From contig CM049306.1 in NCBI GenBank assembly GCA_026874595.1, positions 91,522,642 through 91,586,641 on the forward strand: 64,000 bases of DNA, given 5' to 3'. This document shows, piece after piece, positions 13,633 to 25,600 of this stretch. Within the stretch, counting starts at the first letter, position 1. The number at the start of each line of letters is the position of its first letter. This DNA is from Sipunculus nudus. Its lineage: Eukaryota > Annelida > Sipuncula > Golfingiida > Sipunculidae. Under the pieces are notes generated by a model. It did not search any database and was not told the DNA's origin. It saw nothing but the letters and a program-made list of their open reading frames with translations. Position numbers and translations under genes: made by a program.

Positions 13633-16600
13633 CAGCACAGTTTGATTTATGCATTTGATATTTAACAATTGCACTAACAGAGATGTACATGAAAGCTGAT
13701 CGTAAAATCTAATTACACGTATGTAGGTTTAAAACATTCTAAATGGTAGGTGTGAACGGAGATATCAAGTTCAATCCTAATTTATTGCAGATTTAGACAG
13801 ATAAGTTTTTTGCAACCATCACCTCTTCAAAGCAATAACATTTGTAAGCATGAAAATAAAGGAAAATTCAAAGGAAGATTATTGCAATAAAAACTCTTCT
13901 ACAATTCAAGCATCCTAATGCTTGACATGGCAGACAAACCTTAGCCATTAAAGGACACTTTCATTTGAATACAATCACAATTTATGCGACTACTGTGCAA
14001 AACCCAACAAATAATGTTTGCTGTACATTTGCTATCAAACAAAAGCAAATTTAGGACAATTTCAATATAAACAAAACCAAGATTCATTCACATAATCATT
14101 TTACAGACTTTAATTCCTTATAAATGAATTAATCGACCCCGAAAACATAGGAATAGTGCACTTCGAAAGCATTCTAGGACAAATATAACCGAATGTATTT
14201 ACATTTTATAATCTGCCGGCCATCTTAGATTTTGACCAACATGGGATGTATTCCGCTTGGCCCTATATCTGAAAATATTGAGATTGGCCTTGCCAACTAT
14301 TATGCCAAGTTTCATGCTTCTTTCACTGTTTGCACAATTCTTCTCTTAGCAGCTAGACTAATTGTATTGCAGACAATAGAGAGAGAATAAAATAGACTTC
14401 TTGTAACTGTCACGGATCTCCACCTTGCTGATTTGTGGGACATTCGATATTCGAGTGCCAATGTCGCTTGTGTGCGTGATATTGGCATGCGAATCTCTGA
14501 GGTCGTGGTGATGTTTGCATTCGAAGATCGAATATCATTTACATGTGAAATATTTTATATTCGCATGCGAATTTCCAACGCTAATAATCTTCGTGATTTT
14601 TGTTATATTCGCATGTGAGAATAAAATATCTCTGATTTGAGTGATATTCAAAATTTGCATGCGAATGTTTGCGTGATATTGGCGTAAAAATAGTCATGCC
14701 CTATCATTGCCCTAATATGTATGAACTATGCCTCCACGTTGACCAGGTTGTCGAACAAGCTGAGCGCCGATAGGTTTGCTAGAATGTCAGATGCGAATAT
14801 CGAAAACCACGGATTTTTCGATTTCTGTGATATTCTGATGCGAATCCCTGATATTGGTGATATTCGATATTCCCATGCGAATGTCGCTTGTCTGAATTAT
14901 ACTGGCATGCGAAAATCTAAGGTCTCGGTACAATATTTCCATGATATGTATGAATTATACTAGGTGAACCCACGTTAATTAGGTGTCGAACTTGCCGAGC
15001 GCCGATAGTTTTCCTAAATTTCGATTGTGAATATCGAATGTCGCTGATTTGCGCGATATTCGATATTCACATGTGAATGTCACCTGTTTGCGTGTATTAA
15101 GCAGGGAAATATCTAAGGTCATGGCAAGTCGTGACCCATCATTGGCCTAGCGACGATAGTGTTCCCGAATGCGGCTGGTAAATGTCGAATGTCGTGTGAT
15201 ATTCGATATTCGCATGCGAACGTTGTCGAACAAGCCGAACGCCGATTATTTTGCATGAATATTGGATACGAATATCAGATACCACTGATTTATTCGATTT
15301 CTGTGATATTCGCATGCGAAAATCGAATGTCAGTGATTTGAGTGATATTCTTTATTCGCATGCGAATATCGAATATCGAATATCGGTTAAACTTCAGTCC
15401 CGTAGCAGAAACTATGTGATGTAGATTGCTATATCATGGCTATTGCTTGTTTAAGCAATCGAAAATCTAAGGTCTCGGTACAATATTTCCATGATATGTA
15501 TGAATTATACTAGGTGAACCCACGTTAATTAGGTGTCGAACTTGCCGAGCGCCGATAGTTTTCCTAAATTTCGATTGTGAATATCGAATGTCGCTGATTT
15601 GCACGATATTCGATATTCACATGTGAATGTCACCTGTTTGCGTGTAATAAGCAGGGAAATATCTAAGGTCATGGCAAGTCGTGACCCATCATTGGCATGG
15701 TACGTATGAATTATACGAGGTGAATCCACGTTGACCCGGTGTCAAACTGGCCTAGCGACGATAGTGTTCCCGAATGCGGCTGGTGAATGTCGAATGTCGT
15801 GTGATATTCGATATTCGCATGCGAACGTTGTCGAACAAGCCGAACGCCGATTATTTTGCATGAATATTGGATACGAATACCAGATACCACTGATTTATTC
15901 GATTTCTGTGATATTCGCATGCGAAAATCGAATGTCAGTGATTTTAGTGATATTCGGTATTCGCATGCGAATATCGAATATCGAATATCGGTTAAACTTC
16001 AGTCCCGTAGCAGAAACTATGTGATGTAGATTGCTATATCATGGCTATTGCTTGTTTAAGCAATCCTGCGGGTTATCAGGACGAATGGCTGTTCTCAGCG
16101 CACCAGGCCAGCAAAGCAGCTCCAGGCACGTTGAATGCTGTTACATTAGGCATAATTTGAGCAATCTGAACAAGTCATTTCAGTATTATCTTATCACCAT
16201 CTTACTGATACACAGAAATGAGATATATTATTCAATGAGTAGGTCATCTATTTTATCATAGTTAATACAGACAACTCATCACGCTCATGACACCCATGAA
16301 GGGCATTATATGTTTGGCTTAAACAACACATGACTGATTTGGAAACACATCAAACTACTCAAAGACAGTCTTTAACAAAGACAGTCTTTAACAACTTTTA
16401 AGGAACGACATTGGGAAAAGTCTGAGGGCTTTTCGTCAGTTCAGACCAATTCACCTGAACCTCTGCAAATTAAATTCCAATTTAATTCAATTCATTTTGT
16501 TTTCGTATATTTTTTTTTCAATTCGGTTCAATTCCAATTCAGTCAGTTTTCCCTTCAATTACAAATCAATTAAGAATTGACCCAAGGTATTGTGTTAGGA

Positions 16601-19600
16601 ATGTTTGCGTTATATCTCCAGTAAAAATGATTTCCAAGAGCTGATCATTGGGCACAATATTAGTCATAAGTGATAGATTTCCACCTTGACCTTATTTCAA
16701 AGTTCGATCACTCCATAGCCGATCCCGCTGTTCTGCTCGATTCTGCACTGGTTTGCGCTAGCTCACCGGTAAGCATGATTTTCACAGGTTATAGATTTGC
16801 ACCTAATACGTATATAGGTATTTTGTATATATTTTGGACTTTAACTATATTTTAAAGTTACATAGCCGACCCTACCTATCCGGAGCTACTGACTTTCCTT
16901 CGATACTGTTCGTCCATGCTTTCTCGCTTATGGGGGGGGGGGGGGGGGGGATATGTCAGTTGCAATTTGTACTTTCGGGCCATGCACAACAATTATCTAC
17001 TTTTGGGGAGGACACCTTGCCCCAACCTGTATTGACCAACGCAAAGGTTGAGGGCATGTACTATTCTTCGAGCTATGGGGCTCCGAAGACTCCCCCCCCC
17101 CCCCCCCAGAATAATGTAAATTTTTATACAAAACTCAAGTATCTGAACAACAAATGCATTGATCACCTTAATTTTTTCCATGCAAATTCATCATGGAGTG
17201 TTCCATCATTTCCTGCAGACTGGTGGCGCAACCTGTATTTTTTCGATTTTTTACGAGGTTTTTTTTTTCTCTATTTTTGAGACCTTAAAATGCGGTCATC
17301 TTTTATCAAGGTACAATCATAACTACTCGACCTATAATCTTCTTTCTTGACATGCAGGGGGCCCATGAAAAGTGTCCTTGGAAACCTAAATGAGGTCTCT
17401 GTTTCCCAATACCTCTGAATATGGGGCTTCGAAGTACCAACAGAATAATGGGAATTTGATACAATTCTCAAGGATCATAACAAATGCATTGATCACCATG
17501 ATTCTTTGCATGCATATTCATCATGGAGTCTTTCATCAGTTCCGACAGACTGGTGGCGCCACCTGGATTTTTTTTCGAATTTTTACACTTATTCTTTCTT
17601 TTTTGAGACCTTCAAATATGCGGTCGTGTGTTAACAGGGCACAAATCGTAACTTTTGGACCTGGAATCTTCTAACTTGACATCCAGGGAGATCTATGAAC
17701 AATCTCCCTGGAAGCTTTTAAGTAGGTCTCTGTTACCCATAGTCTTGGAGCTATGGGGCTCAGAAGTACCCCTCAGAATAATTAAAAAATTCATACAAAA
17801 GCTCCAGTATCTGAACAACTATGCATTGATCACCATGATCCTTTGTATGCATACTCATCATGGAGTGTTTAATCAGTTCCTGCAGACTGGTCGTGCAACT
17901 TAGATTTTTAGAATTTTAAGCATTTTTTTTTTCTTTTTTAGACCTTTAAAGATGCAGTAATCAATTAACAGGACACCAATCATAACCAAATAGTTCCAGA
18001 AACTTGACATCCAGGGAGAAATCTTCTGGGAAACCTAAAATAAGGTCTCTTTTTCTCATTTTCTTCGAATGGGATTATAGAAGTACCCCCCAGAATTATT
18101 GAAAATTTGATACCAAAGCAGGGCACAAATCATAGTCATTGGACCTAGTTTCTTCTAACTTGACATCCTAAGAGTTCCTCAAAAGTTCTCTTCAGACACC
18201 TGAAATTAGGTCTCTGTTATTCATATTCTTTGAGCTATGGGTCTCAGAACCCCCAGAATAATTAAAACTTTGATACAAAAGGTCCACTTTCTGAACAACC
18301 AATGCATTGATCATAATGATTCTTTGCACCCATTTTGAACAAGGAGTGTTTCTTCATATCCTGTAGACTGGTGGTTCCACTTTGATTTTTTTTTCGAATT
18401 TGAACTGAGGTTTTTCCTTTATATTTCAAAGGAACGAAGTCCTAGTGATTTAAGTTTTGGTATTGTAGGAGATTTGGGGGACATCTATGTGTATGCCGAA
18501 TTGCAGTCTCTTAGGTCAGCGGTTTCAAAACGTGCCGGATTAACAGACGGACAGACGGACGGACGGTCCGACTATGCTCGGATGATTTATAATCGGCTGA
18601 GCTAAAAACGTCTTGTTTCAGGTTGATGGCATTCGTAGGTCGTCTGATAACTACAGAGGAGTGCCGGAAGTTGTTGTCACCAAGGTCGGACAAGGAGTGA
18701 GATTATCCATCGAGGAGGGGTTGGTTTACGTGACGTTTAATGGGTATAGAACAGTGGTTGTGGGCGTGGACAAATGTCTCAAAGGCAAACAAGGTCTGTG
18801 TGGCCTGTGTGGCCTGTGTGGGAACTACGACGGAAATAAAGCCAATGACCTCTACCTGCGAAACGGAACGGCCAGCAGAAACCGAAATCACCTTGGCTGG
18901 AGTTATCAGGAACCAGGCCAATATGGCCGCTAGTAAGTCTGTTATACTTCTCCAAAAGGTGGGTAGGACCTTAGTGGTGATGTTATTCTTTTCAAATCTA
19001 GCAAAGAATGTTTTTACAAACATTTAGTCTGGCACTGTGTGAATTGGAGGCTAGACATTTTTTTTTATAATTTCACTTTATTTTCACGTTTTCATTAAGG
19101 TTATGTTTATTCTAAAAAATATATAGGCCTAACCTTTGTCTATTATCCACCTATAGGTGCCCTTAAAAAAGCTTTCTTGTGTTAATAGGTCAGTTCCAAG
19201 AAATAAGCTCTAAAGAACAGATGAAGTGTTCGAAAAGACATGCCTTGAAAAAACGAATAGAAATGTTATAGTAATAGTATAGAGCAAGTATTTAATCATT
19301 CACAAGCATTTACAAGCGTAGGTGTGTCTGTTAAGCGTCCAGGTACAGAATATATGTCTTCTTATAGTGGTATTCGTTGATAATCACATGCCCGAAATCT
19401 AAAATTAAAAGCTGTTGATCCCTCCCCCCCCCCCCCCCCCGGTTTTTTCTTTGAAAAAACAGAAAAGATGAGGCATCGCACCTAAAAAACGTAAGCAGTA
19501 CTCAGGTCACCTTTTCTTCAAACCTCCCTTGACGATTTTGATGGCGTGAAAAGCTAATATATATTAGCTAAGGAGAAAATTTCCCCTAAATTAACAACTA

Positions 19601-22600
19601 ATCGTTTCCACAGATTCCCCAAGAAAGGTCATTTCATAGTTCTGAACAGCACTTCGTTGATACGATGGAATCGCCCATATCCTATTTACTAATAATACCG
19701 TCGCTTTTCCTCCTAAAATTTCTAAACCATCTGAACCATGGAAGGGCATTTCAGTGTTTTCACACGAAATGAATCGCATACGTTATGTAAATAAACAGCC
19801 ATCAATCAGAATGCTTAAAATAGAAGTGGGCCACTTATGTGTCAAGTTCGATGAGGGCGAAAAGAAATTCTGGATCGTAGTGTCACTAAATCTTCATACG
19901 CATATTAAATTCAGAGAGTCTGCTGAATGCATGGGGGAAAAACGTTTGTTTGTTTTGAGCACTGACCGTGAGGAACAAATCGGAAAAATTCTCCTGCTAT
20001 TTTGCTCTGCGGGTCAGCAAAGTTCTTTGAACGGCCTGTGCGACTTGTGAGAGATCGTTACACATAAAAAGTGCATTCCTTCAGAATATATTTAGTTAAG
20101 AAATAAAGTAATACGGGAGGTAGGCTTGTTTGGGTTTTTTTACGTTTGTTTCTTGGACGTCCTCTCCTGTGATTAGTTGTAGAGGCATACCTGCATCGAT
20201 CAGAATATGTCGGCTTGTTTATATGTATATATATATATAAAGAAAAAAAACAACACTGTAAATTCACTACAGAGTGTTTCACGGAATGAGACCAAATCCT
20301 CAGGTAAATGTTGTTAGAATGAAGCTAACGGCATGGTTTGAAAAGCCGAGGCTATGCGATATATATATATATATATATATATAGCAAATCTTACATAAAC
20401 TCTTTTCTTCTACAGCTGCCACAATGAACATTTTTCACCATGTGACACAACCAACTGCCCTCTTGCACAAAAGTGTCACATCCTGAGCAACACAGGTGTG
20501 TTTGGAACGTGTCCCAGGTATTACAACGCCAAATCCGGCTGCGCCATTGACATGTGCTGCTCAAAGCAAAGACCAGATAAATGCAGAATATTCCGGGACT
20601 ACGCCAGGGAATGTTTTAGGCTTGGATATAGGCCACGTCCCACATGGGAGAAGGATTGTGGATGTAAGTATTCTTAATGTTATTCCTAACACAAGAAATA
20701 AAACAAACAAATGTAAAAAACCCAGAATATTTTAAGAATGCTGCATTACCCATTGTTTATTATAGGATAGAGGTTACCGCTTCCATTTAAAGCTATGCTA
20801 ACTGTAAGTCATCTGAGATATAGCAAATTAGCCTAGCATCACTGTCTTTCCAGACAGAGAAATGATTATGTCAGATGTGCACAAATCGTATCATATTATC
20901 CTAGAATCTTCTGACGCAAAATCCAGGGAATATCTGGGCAAATCTCCTCGGAAACCTGAAATTAGGTCAGGGTGAAATACATTCTGCGAGCTACAGTCAG
21001 AAAACTATTATGAGCGCCCAGACAGTCCGTGAGGGAACACATTGTATCCATTTGGTCTAGAATTGTCTAACGAAACATATAGGATGTCCTGGGTAAATGT
21101 CCTTCGAAACTGGAATAAGTTACCAGTATTCTGCAGGCTACAGGAAATCATATGAGCACCCCGAATGTCAGATTGACACATTGTATCATTTTGGCCTAGA
21201 ATCTTATAACGCACCATCCGGGGAGGTTCTGGGTTAATATCCTTGGAACCTGAATTAGGTCATGGTGACATATATCATGCAATCTACGTGCCAAAAGCAT
21301 GTAACGTTATGGAACGAACGTTTTACAGGCTCATGCATATTCATTTAGGTTGCATGAATACAATGACCTGGTCGTTGCGCATGCACAGATGTTTCTGGGT
21401 CGCTACCGCTTTTACCTAAACAATAGCTTCACGTGGTGTTTTCCAGGCCATGTATTCATGGATTCATTCTCGTCTATGTTTTTCTGCCGGGATTTATTCC
21501 GTCCCAGCATTGTTAAACATACTTCCTGCCAGATCTCGGGTACGTAGAGCAAGGGATTATTAGTGATCAAGTGGGTACAACTAAAAGTGCAGAGAGGGGA
21601 AAGCGCACGGAATCAGACACCTGTCTGAGGCGATAACGCCGGACCAGTGTGCCGGCTTGCTGTCACTCTCAGACCTGGTTCCAAAGATTTACACTGAATT
21701 TTGAGTTTAGTTCTGGATTTTCTCAACAGTTCGTTTATTTAAATTCGCAGTTTCGCAAAACCTGTTTATGTTACGTTATTATTAAGTGAACGGTTACCCG
21801 GAATAGGCCGAAACCGAATTTTCTAGTGGGCCCTAATTCTGATCCAGGGAGTGGCCTGTAAAGTCTTCATTGAAACCCTAAATAGTGTCACTATGATCGT
21901 AGCAGTTGAATATTAAGCATCAAGGGAGTTTCTGCTAAAATCTTCTTGGAAACCCGAAGTAAGGTTGTGCATGAATCCTTTTTTTCAAAGGCTTATGGAC
22001 ATAAAGCATGGTTTTTGGCACTTTGGAAGTCAGTCTATCCATTGGTCAAAGTCCTTAATTGATATTATTAATGATAAAAACATGCATTAATACATGCTTT
22101 ATTAGGAACAGTCATAGTATTTAACCAGCAGAGTACTCACATTGGGTGGGGGACGACCGTGACAAATCTCGCCCTCTCGGCTGAGATTCGAACTCACGGC
22201 TTTGAGCCCTCTGTTGTACCCATGCTTGAGATAAGTCCGCTGGATCTTGTTTGGGACAGGGTTTCTATCGCTCGGTTGACATTTTTCGAGTTCATTGGCA
22301 TAGATGAGTCTTAGACTCTTTATCCCTCATGTCATCAAAATGTAATTCATTGTAACTTTTGGAAAAATGAAGATGTTTTTACATCAAAGGCAAATAACAC
22401 TTTTTTTTTGGAAAGGTTACTTTAAAATCATTTGTTTGACATGAAACGTTTTGCCAAATTCAAATTTTCAAATGAGCGTGCAAATGGCTGTACCAGATTT
22501 CATTTTATTAAAGGCAATACAATTGGGTTAAAACGGTTAAAACAACCACTATTCCCATATAAGCTCTCGTGTCTTTCTCTTGTATAGGCGCGTGGTAACT

Positions 22601-25600
22601 ACTGGTAACTGTTATATTTATATATGTTTCATGTATATATAATGGTGTTACATATTCCTCCCTAGTCAGACAGTGTGTTATTTATGGTTGACCACTGAGT
22701 AAAGATCTGTTTCGGTATAATTATCAAAATAAAGTTTCCTACTAATATGACTGCAAGATGCGAAAAACTGCTACTTTTGTCAATTTGTAGGAGATATGAG
22801 ACATATGTCAGTTTGGTCAGTTTCTTTTAATAAAAGATCACATTTTGCCACACAGGTGGTGCTCATACGTGCCCCGCAAATTCAAATTACGATCCCAGTG
22901 CCAATGCCTGTCAGAAGACCTGTACTGGGGTGATAGACGGCTGCATGAACGTCTACAGGAGGGGCGCATGCGTTTGCAGACCCAGATATGTGTGGTTTAA
23001 CAACCGATGTATCCCAAAACGTACCTGCGGCTGCGCGGACCGGAGAACGGGAGAAGTACATGCGGTGCGTAAATTTAAAAGAACAATTATATAAACAAGA
23101 AGAAGTGAGGTTCTCAGGCATGTTTCAATGGGTATGTTTGGGGGTGTTGGGGGTGTCTTTTTTACCTTTTCGTAACAGATTTTCGAAAAGAAATTCATAC
23201 GATCACGGCGACAACATGATAATAACAGAATTGATAAGCAAAAAAGGTAAAAAACATCATGATAAATTAGAACTTTTAGTTTTGGACTTCTCGTTTTTAA
23301 CCTTTGACACCACTCCATTAATCAAAACACTGCGTTACTAATCATGAATATTCATGAATATCTTTCAATCTGCACTATATTTGAATATTTCCACTAAATA
23401 TGACTGAGATATTCTGCTTGTAAGATTATTATTATTATTTTTTTTTTTTTTTTTTTTTTTGCTAAGATTGGTTCATCTTGGCTGGACAAGTGTTGCAAGA
23501 CGAAGTACCATTGTCGTAAAGGGAAGAACGGCCATTCAGTCATTGAAACATCCAAAAACAAATGCCACCCTGCGGCGAGATGCAGTTTGATACGCGGCAG
23601 GTTTGCATGTACCTGCTCCCCAGGTTTTACTGGGAGCGGAAACAGTTGTAATGGTGAGTAAAATGGAACTTAATCACATAAAAGTCATGTTGAATTAACA
23701 CGAAAAATTGCGTCTTCTCTTAGAAATAAAATGGTAATTACCAAGATATTGCCCTAATAGCTTACAGCTGTACACGAGTGTTGTAAAAATGTGGATCGGG
23801 CGCGATCACTGACACCAACATAAACAAAGCGCGAACGTGGTCCATGCTGGGATGGTTTTGCTTGAAAACTATCATATGAAGCAAAACTGAACTGATAGTG
23901 TGAAAGAATATGTATAATATTGCTCCTGATTGTATCCCTTTAAGTCACATGACTCGTTACTCAACGAGAGGTCGCAGGGGAATATGCTCTGGTTCACCCC
24001 ATTTTTACCGTTATCTTGCAGAATGAGTCAGCTATGCATTCTAAAGGGTTCTACCGTGTTATATAGGTTGATATACGTTCAACCATAATGGTGGTCATTG
24101 TTGAATTTGAGCACAATAAATATAAATTTTGTTCACTCTTTTCACTTATTTCAGTTGTTTACTTGATTTTGTTCTTTTCATTTAATTGTTAGTTTTCCGC
24201 GTAAATTTCTTGTTTATTCAGATGATTGCTTAATATTCATTTACTCAGTATTGTCTTTTCTCTATGATTGTCAAGTTTCTGCATGTTTTATTTTCTAAAT
24301 TACTTGGCTGATTACTCAATATTTACTTGAAATCGTTCTAATCATCGTTCAATCATTCTTTTTTTGCACCATCAGGTAAGACCAACTGATTTTTTCGTAT
24401 CTTTTTATCTGCTTCCTTTTTTATGGTTATGTTGTAATTGTAATTGTATTCTGTGTCCAGTATATGACGCGCTTGGTATGAATTGTGTGAATATGTTTAT
24501 AATTTTTTGCTAACAGACAATCAACCAACGATTCAAGGGGAAAACACAGTACCTTCCAAGTGGCGGTATCAATGATTATTAATAGACGGGTGTACAATTA
24601 TGTTAAAAAAGTATAAAATGTATGAATATGTGTTTGTGTTTCAGGCTTCACCTGCCCGTCAAAGATAAAACGACTGTACCAGGACCCCCTTGCGTGTAAA
24701 AAGTATTATTACTGTATTAGAGGACAGGCACAGCATCATACCTGCAGCGGCCCGCTTCTGTTTGACATAGGCGTGCAAGGCTGTATCTTGAAAGACGTTT
24801 GCCTAGGTTTATAACTTTTTCACTATATTTCTAAATGAAGAATCGTTAACACAAGTAAACTTATAATGCGAATGTGGCATTCTATAAACTGTCAATGAAT
24901 TTGAGAAAATATATATAATTTAGGAAAAGGGTTGATGGGATGTAAGTACCATAAATATTTCATATACTGTTGGACAACAGTTTGTTGTATCAATTGCCTT
25001 GATCGTATATCTTTGAACTTGAAATATTTATATATTTATTTCTCTGCCATATGTCTCAAAAGAAGTATAAAAAGGAGATAACAAGACATTCCTTCGTATC
25101 TTTTAAAACAGAAAACAAGATATTCATATTTAACACAAACACCCCGGGTCCATATAGCAATATTTGCATTTGTTTCTATAAACAAAAACTTACCATTGTT
25201 ACACATAATGTAAACGAAAGTTACATTTCAGGCAGTCAAAAAGTCTTAATAGAATAGGCGTCTGCGTAAAGTATCCAGTATCAATCATAGACAATGACTC
25301 ATACCCATCACTAAACAGCCGCCCGATCTTGGGGAACAAGTGTAATTAGCGGATCTTTCTTTAATAAACTGCATGTACCTCTCTACTTGAGTGTGTATTT
25401 ACTTTTGATTTTATCCATGTTTTACAGATTCAAATGGGTGTGCGATTTCAATGGTAAAAGTCGTTAAACGACAGGCCGGTGCCCCAAAGCTGTCAAACTG
25501 GATTGGTAATGGCAAGTTCAACTGCCCTCGTAAAGATGGCGCTTTCCTGAACAAAGGATCCTGCACTCAATTCTACGTCTGTCGGGAAGGCGTGGCCATT

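Larger units (their letters stand above)
6115..18621 (+). other. Gene 1 12.5-kb intron inside the VWD domain
   Basis: It contains, in order, the hairpin at 6295, a tandem-core element (6989-8850), a SINE (9790-9955), a Helitron (10075-10978), a diverged inverted-repeat region (10979-14790) with another SINE (13375-13530) and a (TA)n run inside it, a palindrome-rich duplication (14911-16064) and more tandem-core repeat (16900-18607). 6349-6988, 8851-9789 and 16065-16900 hold no feature I recognise beyond homopolymers. Confidence 0.8.

Noticed and set aside
19754-20050. 98-codon frame between VWD and C8 exons
   Set aside because: No acceptor or donor of phase 2, and the neighbouring exons already join in phase without it.
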